Shown one piece after another: positions 11,461 to 23,440 of a stretch of DNA of 64,000 bases. The position numbers and the translations under genes are program-made. Each line of letters starts with the position of its first letter. Position 1 is the first letter of the stretch. Under the pieces are notes generated by a model. That model saw nothing but the letters and a program-made list of their open reading frames with translations, was not told where the DNA came from and searched no databases. Origin of the DNA: Saxidomus purpurata (Eukaryota; Mollusca; Bivalvia; Venerida; Veneridae); assembly GCA_022818135.1 (NCBI GenBank), contig JAFMSR010000019.1:35089723-35153722 (forward strand). The letters are read 5' to 3'.

Positions 11461-12439
11461 TTTCAAGTTTCATACCATTAAAGTTTCGTACATTTATGTA
11501 CAAATAATTGAACGTATTGTTCACACATTATAATATATTGTCCACATAATATTGTATACAGTTATATATAAAGAAATAGGGTATTGTATGTTTATTACCA
11601 GTTATATGCAATTATCACACATAAAATTATGAAAAAGTCTACAATCATGTTTTCTTTTAGTACGGTCTTCTTTTAGTATAGACCACAGTCGTCCAGAAGG
11701 TGATTATATTTTATTTTATTTAAGTCTCGCACATATACACATTACATTTACAGTTAGAATTTTAAGACATAAATACGATACAAGTATATAGCCATTCAAT
11801 ATAAAATAACAAGACACCATGCAAGATCAATATCTAATTACAAATTAAATCCAAGATTCAGCTACTTACTGCTTTAAATTATATTAAAAGTATACTCTGA
11901 AGGAAAATACTGAAAAGAGAAAAAGGGCACTAATTCGCGATAACAAATTTGTCTACAAAATCAAATATCACCCTCGATCAGACTGAGGAGGACCTAATTA
12001 GCAACTGATTCTTGTATCAAATAAAAAACATTGGAGGAGAGTACATACAAAAGAGTTACGTGTTATTTACAAAGATAAAGTTCTTAGTCATTGATACTTT
12101 AAAACAAATTTAGAATTACCTACTCTACAATACGCATAGTATGCATTGAAAACGATAGTTATATCACAAGTATTATACATTTCACTTTCCTTACATTACA
12201 TTTGTATAATTTTCACGTGACAATGGAGCAGATAGGCTTATTCGCAATTTTTAAATTCGCGAAAGGAGAATTCTCTAATATGAAATTCGCGAAAATAGAG
12301 AAAATCAAATCATTGCGAATATTGCCCAATTTACAGGAAACTGCCCGTTATTTGTACGAAAAACATTCCTAACTTTAATTTTTTTTTAAATCAAAGCATA
12401 TGTGCATTACAATGTAAATACAGCGCAGAATAATATTGT
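11461..12439. other. no recognised gene; short ttcgcgaaa repeats
   Basis: AT-rich. Between 12241 and 12330 the words aattcgcgaaa and similar recur about four times, a pattern common in small non-autonomous elements, but no inverted ends could be fixed. Confidence 0.4.
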
Positions 12440-12985
12440 TTGATTGATACTGAACAAGAGCTGTCCTTCACAAGTGACAAATGCCCCCGAAAGAGGTGTC
12501 TTACAGTCTGTGTCCTCTCCATGTGCTCAATAATTGTGCCATGTAATTTCAAAATCCTTCCATGAATGACACAGTGACCATGCATACAGTATTCCATTAC
12601 TTTGAAAAACCAAGTGTGGGACGTGGTTCTTGTACACAACACATTACCTTGATGTGCTGACCATTTGTGCCAAGTTATTTTAAAATCAATCAATGCTTGT
12701 CAAAGTTACAGTCCGGGGACACAAATGTATGCATATATACAGGATATTCATAACCTATGAACTCTAAGTGTGACCTTGACCTTTGAGGGGGACGTGGGTC
12801 TGGCACGCGACACACCTTCTTGGTGTGCTGAACATTTGTGCCAAGTTATTTCAAAGGCTTTCGATGCATGTCAAAGTTACAGCCCGGACACGAAAACATG
12901 TAAGGTCGGACGCACAGACGGACGGACGGACGGACGATGCGATTTTAATATGCTACCATTCGGTGGCTTAAAAATATAATGCGTT
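12440..12985 (+). repeat. interspersed repeat ending in a GGAC tetranucleotide run
   Basis: Two related parts (near 12600-12710 and 12780-12890, sharing gtgccaagttatttcaaa and tgtcaaagttacagcccgg type words) lead into an (ACGG)n run at about 12911-12936 and then a short AT-rich end. The same 3' design recurs at 17.5, 19.4 and 63.4 kb in this window. Overlapping ORFs here are by-products of the repeat. Confidence 0.6.
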
Positions 12986-13099
12986 TTCTCACAAAGCTTT
13001 TCGTAAAGATGCGACAAAAATAGAACGGATGTGTTGACATTGTTTTGTGTATATAGAGCACATTTTATGAGTATTCTCTCCTTCGTCAATTCATTTTCC

Positions 13100-13400
13100 T
13101 GTAGTTGAGTATTTCAAGTGATACTGGGAATTTAAGTAATGTAAGTCTTGCGGTTACGGAGAAGATTTTTAAAGGTTTTCATTCTTATATAAGTCTATTT
13201 AAAACAAGTGCTACCCGGGTGGGACCAATATTGACCCCAGGGGCATGCTTTGAACAAACTATCAAAGCTCTCGGCCATGCGGTTTCGGAGTAGATTTTGA
13301 AAGTTGTTTTCCTATATGAAAACCAGTGACCCTCTAGATGTGGTCAGTTTTGACCCCAGGGTCGTGATATGAACAAGCAAATTCAGTTAATTTATATCCC
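13100..13400 (+). repeat. two units of the ~160-bp gtcaattttgacccc family
   Basis: Units share tgcggtttcggag, aaaggttttcctatat, and ttttgaccccaggg followed by tgaacaa. They belong to the same family as the longer array at 16.56-17.34 kb. Confidence 0.7.
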
Positions 13401-13679
13401 CCGCCAGATGAAGCAAATAGCTGAATAACTACAATTAAATTAGAAAGCGTATAGGTATGCCTGTTCTGTTCTTGCAAATGAAAACTTGCTACGTTTCAAA
13501 GCATGTACATGAAAATTGTAGACGAGCACAATATTAAATACAAGGAGGCGCTAATGGTTCTGTATCACTCACCCGAGTTTCATTGCTCTTGTCGAATTCT
13601 CTCCCTATATGAAATATGCTTTTCCAGAGAATAATTCAAAAATTATGTAAGGGATCGAGACCCAGATAAGCTGAAGTTA

Positions 13680-14030
13680 ATTTTTGAAATCTGTTTAAAA
13701 TGTGTACACACTGTCCGATTTCATTACTGTAGTGATTAAAACAAGCTTTTTTAATTATCTGATCTGGTAACCTACTTGTTGACCATACATGACCCAGTTT
13801 CAAAGACCAATATTCTTCATGATTGGGTAAAACATGCTGTCTCTATTGCGTGCACAAGGTTTTTCTAGTATCTAACATAGTGACCTAGTTTTTGACCCCA
13901 CGTGACCCAGTTTTAACCCCAACCTAGTGTTCATCAAGTCAAATATTCTGACTAACCTTCATGATAATTGGGAACAAAATGCAGTCTCTATTGTGTGTAC
14001 AAAAGTGTTCTATGATCTGACCAGGTTACC
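13680..14030 (+). repeat. units of the ~145-bp gacctagtttttgacccc family
   Basis: Contains gtgacctagtttttgacccc, then tctgactaaccttcatgat and gcagtctctattgtgtg, the same order of words as the array at 22.3-23.4 kb. Diverged copies. Confidence 0.7.
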
Positions 14031-14599
14031 TAGTGTTTGCCTACAAAAGAACTAATTTCGAACTTAACACAGAATTCCTCAAGAAAAGCATTCCGACCAC
14101 GTTTCATTATGCTTGGGTACACAATGCAGTTTTTCCGAAAGGCTTTGAAGCCCATGACGACACAAATATATATATAGGGACAAACAATGACATAGATCTA
14201 GTTACATACAAGAATTATCACTGAATGTGATTAAAATATCCCCACAAACGCGCCTTCACCCATTTCATTAATCTCAATAACTATATGAGTTACATTTGTG
14301 ACATCTTCATTTGAATTCGAATTTGAGGTTAAGGTATAACGACATGCACACAAAACTAAGTCACATGGCATTTGATCCTGACGTGATACTTTGACATTGA
14401 ACCAATACAGCTGAAACATGCACTCTACACATCATCTCAATATAGTTAGCATTTTGATCTAACGACATTTGACCCTTAATTGTGGCAGTGATCTAAAACT
14501 GGCACATTTGGAACAAATGTTCTGCACGACGTATAAATAATCTGAACATTTGACCTAAATTTCATATAAAATCTTTCAATGGGTTAAGGAGACTCATGA

Positions 14600-14690
14600 C
14601 CGTTGATCCTTTTGATGCATTCGTGTTAACCTTGAATGTGTTTATGAATGAGTAATGTACAGCAAAGAATACATTCGTGCTTGTTCGGAT
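14600..14690 (+). repeat. isolated unit of the gatgcattcgtg family
   Basis: gatgcattcgtgttaacc, then ttatgaatgagtaatgtacagc and aatacattcgtg, matching units at 10.4-11.5 kb. Confidence 0.55.
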
Positions 14691-15289
14691 GTATACCTCT
14701 GAAATTGGTGTTTTAACACTGCTGATACAAACGTTTTTCATGATCTCAAATTTAACAAGATTTGATATGTCTGATATTCCTCAAATTGTTAGAAATGCCA
14801 TTATAGATAATTTCCTGTCAACAGGGTTAGTTAAAAAAATTATGTTATAATGAGCTTTAATTCATACAGACAAAAATATATTTTCAAATAAAGTCATTTT
14901 TCCTTCGTTCTAAAATGCAGATCAACAATATATGGGACTTGATGCCCCGATATGAGATGTACAATTCAATATCCACTGTAACCATTCGAATCTTATTCCA
15001 TATGGTTCTTGAGAATTACAAATGTACATTAAACTATTCTTTGTCTAGCCTAAAGGTCTTTCTGTTTCGAACTGTATAAAAATTATTAATACAATTATGA
15101 AATTCCATTAGTACATCAGCAGTTTGCTTATCAATTGTTTCAAATGTCTTCTCATCTGCAATATAGTGTTATGTCACGAAGCCTGAAAAAAAGATAGTCA
15201 TTAATACATTTTAAATACACATGTAAGGTACCGTAATTAATTTGTTAACAACAATTAAAATCATTGTTTTTAATAATTATTTTTAACAA
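14691..15289. other. no recognised feature
   Basis: AT-rich, nothing supported. Confidence 0.4.
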
Positions 15290-16420
15290 GAGCACCGCCT
15301 GCTGGTGCCGGACGCTCGTCTGATATTATCCTTTCACGGTTTATTTATTACCAGTTTTTAAGTAACAGTGTCCTTGACCTTGACCCCGAAACACAATCCC
15401 ACAAAAGGTTTTCGCAAATTATTACTAGACACTAAGTTTGGTCGCAATAATTCAATTACAACTAATTATATTGTATTTTTTTCCAATTTTCTATTTTTAG
15501 AAAAAAACTCCTTGACCTTGACCCAAAGAGCCCCAAACACAATCCCAATAAAAGTCATAGTTTATAATTATGTGTTACACACTAAATTATTAAGTTACAT
15601 TATGCCAGTTGTAAAATAAGATATTACATATATTACCGTTTTTTTCTATTTTTAGATACAGTGACCTTGACCACAGGAGCCCCAAAACACAACGACATTA
15701 AAGATCTTCTTAAATACTTACTACAAACAAAAGTTGGTTACATTATGTCAACAATAACTATAGATATTGAATATTTTACAGTTTCAGTAACAAGTGACCT
15801 TGACCCCAGGAGCCCCAAAACACAATCCAATTAAAGATATTCGTAAACATTTCCTATAAACTAAGTTTGGTTGCTTTTTATTCACTGTTACAAAAACAGT
15901 GTTTGTGTGAAACTTTCTAAGTTCAGAAGGGGCAATATTCCAGTCAAAATACATGACAGGGTCATGCAACTTGTAAAACTCTTCCTTCATTGTATTGTAC
16001 ATTTGATAATAAACATGTATTCCAAGTTTCAAAGTGATAGCTTTGATAGTTTGCATGTAAGTGACGTATCCACAAAACTAAAAAAATCGGACTAGCTTAA
16101 AATGACAAAGTCCAATAATACTAAAATATTCCGCCCTCCCAAAAATGTACGACTCAAAAACCCATTTGATTATGTTGAAAATTTGAAATGAATCTAACAA
16201 AAAATGAAGAAGCTATATGTCCAATTCTCAATATCGACCAAAATCTATCAAAATTCATGCTTTTTACCCCAAAAACAGGTCACACTCAGCATCTTAAGCA
16301 TACAATGTGAAGAAGGGTATTGAATGAATAAGCCGTCCAAGTTTCAAAGTGATAGCTTTGATAGTTTCAATTTTAGTGATCTAAACGCAAAACTTAACCA
16401 ACGACGATGACGACGACGAT
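15290..16420 (+). repeat. ~145-bp tandem array of TGACCTTGACC units with a second repeat pair
   Basis: The tgaccttgacc word recurs at about 15370, 15513, 15660 and 15795, each followed by agccccaaaacacaatcc type sequence and a block on ctaagtttggtt. Downstream, caagtttcaaagtgatagct is repeated at about 16022 and 16338. Open frames here carry no conserved domain. Confidence 0.75.
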
Positions 16421-16559
16421 GCGTACAAGCAAGTGACGACAATAGCTCGTCATTTTTTCCAAAATCAGACGAGCTAACAAGAGAGGTTTGTAAAACACCT
16501 TTGTCCCCATCATCCACATCCGTCAAGTTACTGCAACGCGTGCTAAAGTTATTGAGAGT

Positions 16560-17345
16560 TAAAAGTTATTAAGATTTTCAAATATTTTCCTATACCAAGT
16601 GACCCACGGAAACGATTTGAACAAACTTGGTAGACGCAACTAGACAATGATACTAGTACATACTTAATATCTAAGCTCTAGGCCTTGTGGTTTCTGAGAA
16701 GAAAATGTTAAAGTTGTTCCTGTATAAATCTATATGAAAACTAGTGACCCCCCCCCCCCCCTGGGTTTGGTCAGTTTTGATCCCAGGGGCAAGATTTGAA
16801 CGAACTGTTACTAGACAATGTTGCCAACAAAATATCGAAGCTCTAGACCTAATGCGGGGAAGGAGATTGTTAAAGGTTTTCCTATAAAGTCTATGTAAAA
16901 GAAGTGACCCGTTGATTATGACCAGGGGGTAATGATTTGAACAATCTTGATAGAGGTCCACTAGACAATGCTACATGCCAACCATCTAAGCTCTGCGCCT
17001 TGTGGTTTCAGGGAATAAGATTTTAAAGTTTTTCCTATAAAAACCTATGTTAAATAAAGTGACCTCGGCGGGGTCAATCTTGATCTGGGGATCATGATTT
17101 GAACAACCTTGGTAGAGGTCAACTAGGTAATGCTACATGCCAAATATCTAAGCATTAGGTCTTGTGGTTTCAGAGAAGATTTTTATAGTTTTTTTTATAA
17201 GCCTGTATAAGCCTTTGTAAAATCAAGTGACACCCGGGCGGGGTATATTTTGACACAGTGTCATAATGTGAACAATGCTACATGCTCAATATCTTAACTC
17301 TAGGCCTTGTGGTTTCTGTGAAGAAACTTTTTAAAGTTTTTTATA
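16560..17345 (+). repeat. ~160-bp tandem array
   Basis: The word ctctaggccttgtggtttc or a variant recurs at about 16675, 16841, 16990, 17152 and 17294. Each unit also has tttttcctataaa, a gtgacc(c)n stretch and gtcaattttgac. A 14-base poly(C) run lies inside one unit at 16748-16761. Confidence 0.8.
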
Positions 17346-17540
17346 TTTGTTGCCAAAGCAACCAGACTTCTTCATGGAATGGTTTTTGTTAACAATTTTG
17401 GAATTTGTTAGAGCTTTATACAATAATCACTCGTGCCAAGTTTTATCAACATTGACCCAGTGGGTTCACAAGTGATGTCAATTGAAGCCAAATATTGACG
17501 GACGACGGACGGACGACTGACATTCTAATAAAGCTATTGT
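17346..17540 (+). repeat. interspersed repeat ending in a GGAC run
   Basis: Starts near gttgccaaagcaaccag and ends with gacggacgacggacggacga followed by an AT-rich end, the same 3' design as the copies at 12.9 and 19.4 kb. Confidence 0.55.
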
Positions 17541-17663
17541 CTTGAAATCAGTGACAATGCCAATCTACCCATCTCATAGGCATCGGTGTGTGCTAAGACA
17601 GAACTTTGATCAGTTTACACTTTAGCATTTACTTACAATCCATTTCAGAACGAGAGAAGTTTT

Positions 17664-17748
17664 TTATTTCTGCTGCAGTTTTGTAGCTTGTGGCTGGTAT
17701 GGTTCATCAGGAATTGTTTTAAAATATTGAATCAAACTCCGTACACGG
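17664..17748 (-). CDS. candidate terminal exon of an unrecognised membrane protein
   Basis: A strong acceptor (ttcctcttgcag) is followed by 28 codons and a stop: RVRSLIQYFKTIPDEPYQPQ then ATKLQQK. The exon begins with one base that completes a codon. Joined to the segment at 17851-17892, it would give a hydrophobic stretch (WFAITLAFLL) followed by a basic stop-transfer RVR and a short tail, as in a single-pass membrane protein. No family is recognised. Composition and splice sites favour a real exon, but without a homologue it could be chance. Confidence 0.4.
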
Positions 17749-17850
17749 CTGCAAGAGGAAAGAATATCCCTGAGGAAAATAACAAAAGAAGCAGATATAT
17801 ATTTTGTCGTAAGATGGGAAAAATCAGATTATCCTTGAGAAAATACTTAC

Positions 17851-17892
17851 CAAAGCAGGAAAGCTAGTGTGATCGCGAACCATGTGCATGAA
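17851..17892 (-). CDS. candidate transmembrane-encoding exon
   Basis: A consensus donor (CTTTG|gtaagt) ends this segment. In the phase that joins to the 17748 acceptor it encodes SCTWFAITLAFLLC, a plausible membrane helix. The acceptor side is weak (ggaaag at about 17893-17898) and an in-frame stop lies just upstream, so the start is uncertain. In another frame the same donor could end a short MNRFGKFMHM ORF. Confidence 0.3.
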
Positions 17893-18773
17893 CTTTCCAA
17901 ATCGATTCATTTGAATTTACGTAGGCTATGTCTATCGCTCTTTTCAGATGCTTTAAGGAACAAGTACAGTACATTTCTTGGAGTAAGAGACGATTATGTA
18001 AAAGCATTCATAATTATCCTTTTTGTTCACAAGCCTATTTCAGTCCCGTAAGAACGATGGCACTATTTTACCTATATTCAAATGGATTGGTCCAGAATAT
18101 TCATATATCTATTTGCAGTCAAATCTAAAACACAATGTACATAACCAAATGTCTTAGCACAGAACATATTTAGAATAGACTTTGCACACTTTTTGAAAAA
18201 TTCTTCAGCATTTTTATACAAATAATCATTTGTTTCACTGCTTGGAGACTTTTAGACTATAGAAAGTCTGAAGGAAGTAGAGACTGACAAAAAGCCGGGT
18301 TCCATTCAATAGCACTGAAGTGTATTATGAAATCCAGCTAGGAGTCAGTACCCAGATGACAGCCAGACATTTCAAAATAAACTCAGAATAAATTAAACAT
18401 TACTAAATCAGGACTGCAGTACGGGTTTTACGAGATCTACTTAGTTCTGCATCTGTATTATTTTTCCAAATAGGTGGTTTATCGAAATACAATGGTGGAT
18501 TATATCCCGATATACTTACTGTTCACTGGGTGAAATTATCAAACATGTTTACCCAGATTAACGTTCAGAAGTATACCTACATGTATATGAGTAATTCAAA
18601 GGACATTGTAAACATGACACTTTTATTCCAGTGCAAATCTGATGGACTCGCTCAATTCAATATATAAGCTCTCAGTTTCAAATGCCAGCACTGTTCATTA
18701 AAGTATTCCATCTTCTCAGATTTTCTCTGACCAAATGCAAAACATAACTAAATTTTATAGAAGAAAACCTAAC

Positions 18774-18866
18774 CTTCTTCATGCCAGGACCACGGCTAGA
18801 CTTGCATTCTTCATAACAAATAGAGTCACGGTCGTAACAGGGCCTATACCAATGACCGTCAGTCAT
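18774..18866 (-). CDS. candidate small cysteine-rich exon
   Basis: An ORF starting at 18866 encodes MTDGHWYRPCYDRDSICYEE and then CKSSRGPGMKK, ending at a possible donor (AAG|gttagg). Three cysteines within 17 residues suggest an extracellular module. It might belong with the membrane-tail exons at 17.7-17.9 kb, but the phases do not join directly, so at least one exon would be missing. The product is unknown. Confidence 0.3.
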
Positions 18867-20053
18867 TGTAAGGTTTCATAACTGTAAGTTAATGACCTCA
18901 ACCATGCGACCAAAGAGGCTTGGCCTATTTGCCAAACTAATCTGACATAAATCTCACCTAAATCTGAAAGGAACTAAGAGTTGCGACAAAGAAGCGCATA
19001 TACTTTCAAAGTATTCATCCGTGACTAAGTCGTTTGGGATGTGTGACAGTTCTGGAGTTTTGCTTTTTTCCTCACTATTCAGCCGTCTCTTTTTTATCTA
19101 GTTTACGCTACTTTCCTATAGCAAGACTAGTCTATATTAGAATTTCACGATTACAACTGAATCACTTACTTTAAATTGTATTATGTGGCTGGTTTTAGGT
19201 CTAAAAGAGTTATCTCTGTTGCTTTTATGCCCCCGCCCTTAACTTAATGGGTGTTCAGTAGAACACTTGTGTCACCCTCTTACACTTTGTCAAAATAACA
19301 AATTGTGGCGGCATCACGACCCTTTTGTCATAAGCAATACAATTTGAAAGTTTGATGAAGAAATCTTAAGAAATGGCAAAGTTATAGCCAACGTTAAGTT
19401 TTTGTGACGGACGGACCGACGGACAAAGCGATCCCTATGAATCGCCTTTTCCCCGAAAGGGCGACACTAAAACAACAAATACTTTTATAAACTTTTACAT
19501 CTTACGATAGATGGTACATGTAACTCGTTTGCCTGAAACAAAAATTATCCGAGACCGTTTCGTGCTACAATGTATCTGAAACAACAAACGATCAAATCCT
19601 TTAGTTTTGTTGTAATAGCAGAATATGTTTAACAACCACCTTGCAACATAACACAATGCACTATTTTGCAGATGGCTTTGAAAGTGGTAAAACTCTAAAA
19701 TAACTTATAACCCAACTCCACGGCTATAACACTGAATCAAGTTTCTAGGTCAAAAAGGAGCATAAGCTTATCAAATGCATCCATAATATTTTACTATTGT
19801 GGCTGCATTTTCCTATGTTTGTTGTCCTTACTTCATGATCAATATTGTCTATAAATCGGGCCCACAGATGGTAAATGAACTATGTGGCAAATTATTATTC
19901 ATTGAATAATATGAGAAAACCTTGTGAAAGCCGATTCACTCTTGCAGAAATTTGTTTCTGCATAAGTTTTCGGAAATAATAAGTAAATGTATAAGCAGTC
20001 AAAGAAACTTTTCAGCCTCTGTTCTAGATATATTTTGAAGAAGTATTGTGATT
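18867..20053. repeat. non-coding, with a repeat ending in a GGAC run at 19225-19480
   Basis: From about 19225 (tgcccccgcccttaac) to 19480 there is an interspersed repeat that includes ttaagaaatggcaaagttat and ends gacggacggaccgacggac followed by ccccgaaagggcgac. This is the GGAC-tailed design seen elsewhere in the window. The remainder holds nothing recognised. Confidence 0.5.
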
Positions 20054-20287
20054 TTAAAGACAATAGTCGAAGGCCTTTGGATTTTTCAAAAATGGCATCT
20101 TGAATCGAATAACAGCGGACACAAGAGCACTGTTGAACTTTAAATAGACATACCCTCTAGGTTCTAATTTGGCGCCTCGCAACATCAGATCGTAATTGAA
20201 TTCCCCGATGTCTATTTCATATTCTTTTGTGTCGACCTCTGGTTTCGAGTAATGAATTACGGTCCTTTGAGACTCTATATCTGTCAC
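20054..20287 (-). CDS. candidate terminal exon, unrecognised charged protein
   Basis: Encodes about 77 residues and a stop: VTDIESQRTVIHYSKPEVDT, an acidic KEYEIDIGEFNYDLMLRGAK segment, GYVYLKFNSA and MPFLKNPKAFDYCL. The acceptor tttttaag precedes 20287 and allows a phase-0 join to the exon at 21773; an alternative acceptor seven bases on (gtgacag) would give phase 1. The composition is that of a folded beta-rich domain, not of repeat DNA. No family is recognised. It could be the last exon of the locus that includes the Roc-COR-Death exon, or of an independent gene. Confidence 0.5.
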   Translation of the reverse strand: MTDIESQRTVIHYSKPEVDTKEYEIDIGEFNYDLMLRGAKLEPRGYVYLKFNSALVSAVIRFKMPFLKNPKAFDYCL

Positions 20288-21772
20288 CTTAAAAACGATA
20301 AAAACTTCGTAAAGGTCACGTTTCAAGAGTATTACATAATACTAATTATATTCTTCTGACTTCCAGATTTACGAGCTTTCTTTGTGACTCAAAACATTTG
20401 AGTAGTCATGTAACTTCCCCGTAATCTTTTGCAAATAGTGATTTCTAATCTGTTTCAAAATTATTTCAGTTATTTAAACGTGGGCAGTTTCCCTTACCAT
20501 TTTACCCGGAAAGGACCAAATCTTATTTTAAATTCTTTCTTCATCTTTCAGTCAGGACAATTTCTTGACATCAGTACAGTACACAGTTTATAGACCTTTC
20601 GCAAGAAGTGCAGACAGACCACGGTCTAGGATGAGCACAACAACTGAAATATAAGCCATTAACAGCATAACCCTTAACTTGCTTATTTTCTAAAAAATAG
20701 ACTTGGCCATCTTTCAATTTCTACAGCTCCATTAATTATTAAAATAATGCTTAAATAAGATCAAAGTATTAAAATACTAATAGAAGGTGATTTCAAAATA
20801 TGCCAGCTATCTAAGCAGTTTGATAAAAACATCATGAAATATTTAGGTAAAAATAATTTCAAAACTGTTTCGTCATTATATATATTTTCTCTCGAAGTTT
20901 CGTTCATATGCTGTAAACACTGGGAGTTTTTTTCGTTCACATATGATATACATTGAGAAAGCTTTAAAAATAATGTTATGAAATAAAATCCAGTACTAAG
21001 TCATTGATATTTTATCCTGATCCTACATCAGAGCAATGTCTAAATAAAGACCGACTTGGAAAATTCCGTTTCTGTTTTTCGTATATGACATTCTAGCTGG
21101 TTTTCCGAAAATAAGACCATACTATCTATATTTAGATCAAACTTTCCCAGCTGATTAATACGCAAGTGCGCACAAAGGAACTATTTTGTTATGTACAATC
21201 ATGATTATTGTTTGTTTAAAGAATTTACATTACTTGAGTGTCAAAACTAAAGTTTTACATAAAACTGATTGTACATAAAAAGATTGTTAGGAAGATTTTT
21301 CTTTGATTTTATTGCACTATATTGAATAGCATGGGAAAAAAGTTCCAATGGTTGTTGTGGGGCACAATCCTATCTGGTGCAAAGACTATGTAAGGTAATC
21401 ACTTCCAAAAACTCTCACTGAACAGTGAACAAAGCATAATGTGCACGCCAATCTTGATCTGCATCAGACATAATGACATACTCATTCATTACAAACAGGT
21501 AAAGTATCAAGTAAGCTGATTCACTTAAATGTCAATTTAAATTTTTACCCAACTGATCTAAAAATATTATGTTTTTCGGAAAAAACCCATAATTATCCAC
21601 TGAGATCATCCCGCTTACTCACCATAATAAATGGGCATTTAAACATTAATTAAAGATAAAACCATACGTTACTATCTAAAATGCCCAAAGTCTGTACACG
21701 TTAACAACACTTCATGCTTAGGACACTGAAGACACATATGACCTTAACCCAGCACAAATGTCAACAACTGAC
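20288..21772. other. probable intron between the two exon candidates
   Basis: AT-rich. One acceptor-like word on the minus strand near 20655 (atatttcag) is followed by a short cysteine-rich frame ending in a stop, too short to support. Confidence 0.4.
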
Positions 21773-21891
21773 CTTAGGGTTTGGCATTTTGGATAACATG
21801 GATCGTGTGGCACGCCTTTTTTCTTCCGTCTCATTGTGATCTTCCACTGAAGATGATTGGTAAATGGTGTTAGTAGGCGGAGATTCTGTGT
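21773..21891 (-). CDS. candidate internal exon, charged linker
   Basis: An acceptor (cattatttttag) and a donor (CCTAAG|gtcagt) bound 119 bases: two bases completing a phase-1 codon, then ESPPTNTIYQSSSV, EDHNETEEKRRATRSM and LSKMPNPK. A phase-1 entry with D-T-E as the first residues (if the incoming base is G) resembles the DTEEEK start of the duplicated cassettes at 26.7-30.4 kb. Serine- and charge-rich, likely disordered. Its join to the exon at 20287 is in phase if the tttttaag acceptor is used. No family recognised. Confidence 0.5.
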
Positions 21892-21930
21892 CTAAAAATA
21901 ATGTAATAGAGTAATGTAAGCAATCATCTG

Positions 21931-21962
21931 ATTGTTGTTGTTTGTTGTTGTTGTTGTTGTTA
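21931..21962. repeat. (GTT)n microsatellite
   Basis: Imperfect run of GTT triplets. Confidence 0.9.
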
Positions 21963-22319
21963 TCAGGTTTATGAAGTTTTAGTACTGCTGAGTTCGGTAG
22001 AATGCGAACAAAATAGTCTACTCTGTATATCCGACAATTCAGGAGTTTTTATCAAATTCGTTCAAAATGGCGGAAAAAGATGTACTTTTTGTTGTCGAGG
22101 ACATAAGTTCAATGTAAGTAAATGCTGATTCGTTCGAAATGCTAACACGTCTTTTAGCCTTATATAATTACTGAAATCGACATCTGTTTTGAGTCCTAGA
22201 GTGAAAAACAAGAAAGTCAAGATACCACTACAAACAAACGACCCTGACAAGACTAACCTTTTGACCAATACACAGAATGATTGGCTATAAAAAGTGACCA
22301 ACAAGGTCTTCACAGAATT

Positions 22320-23440
22320 GACCTGGTAACCCAGTTTTTAATACCAGGTGTTCCACAAAAACATTCTGACTAATTTTCATGATGATTGGGTTGAAAATGT
22401 CACCTGTATGGCATACACAAGGTTTTTAACTGGATGACCTAGATTTGACCTCAGATGTCATATATTCAAACACGACTTAAATTGCATTAAGACAATTATA
22501 CTGACCAAGTATCATGACGATACCATTAAAAATGCAACATAAATCGTATATTCAAGGAATTTCTATGATTTGACCCCGTGACCTAGTTTTTTCACCCGAG
22601 ATGACCCATATTCACACGCGATCTAGAATTTATTAAGGCTGTCATTTTGGCCAAGTTTCATGAAGCCCCAATGAAAAATGAAACATTTATTGCATACACA
22701 AAGAGTTTCTATGATTTGATTTGGTGACTTAGTTTTTGACCCGAGATGATACATATTCATACCCGATCTAGATTTAATCAAGGCAGTCATTCTGACTTAG
22801 TTTCATGAAGATCCACAAACAAATGCAACCTCTATATCAAACTTTATTGCATACACAAGGTTTTCTATGTTTTGACCCCGTGACTTCGTTTTGCCCCCTG
22901 ATTACCCATATACAAACTCAATCTAGAATTCATCAAGATCTTCATTCTAACCACGTTTCATGAAAATTCAATGAAAAACCTGTATTGCTTACACATGGAG
23001 TTTCAATGATTTGACTCCATGATCTAGTTTTTGATTATAGATGACCAATATTCAAATTTGACCTTGATTACATTAAGGCAGTCATTCTGGCCAAGTTTCA
23101 TGAAGATCTTATAAATAATGCATCTTCTCTTGCATGAACAAGGTTTTCTATGATTTGACCCCGTGACTTCGTTATCGACCAAAGATGACACATATTCGGA
23201 CTCACTCTATATTTTATCAAGACAATAATACTGATAAAGTTTAATAAAGATCCAATTAAAAATGCAACCTCTATATCATACACATGGTTTTTCTATGATT
23301 TGACCCCGTAATCTAGTTTTTAACCCCAGATAACCCATATTTGAACTCGAACTAGATATTATCAAGGCAGTCATTTTTACTAAGTTTCATGAAGATCTAG
23401 TGACAAATGCAGCCTCTATTGCATACACAAGGTTAATTAT
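22320..23440 (+). repeat. ~145-bp tandem array
   Basis: The word ttctatgatttgaccccgtg or a close variant recurs at about 22561, 22708, 22862, 23001, 23145 and 23290. Each unit continues through gacctagtttttgaccc, acccatattcaaactc, atcaaggcagtcattctg and aagtttcatgaagat. Spacings are about 140-154 bp. Related units lie at 13.7-14.0 kb. Confidence 0.9.

Noticed and set aside
20580..20640. Cys-rich frame after an atatttcag acceptor as an exon
   Set aside because: Only about 22 codons before a stop, no phase match to neighbouring exon candidates and no family.
22320..23440. CRISPR-like or satellite centromeric array
   Set aside because: Units are diverged 140-154 bp tandem repeats with no constant repeat/variable spacer pattern, and the genome is eukaryotic; too few units for a centromere.
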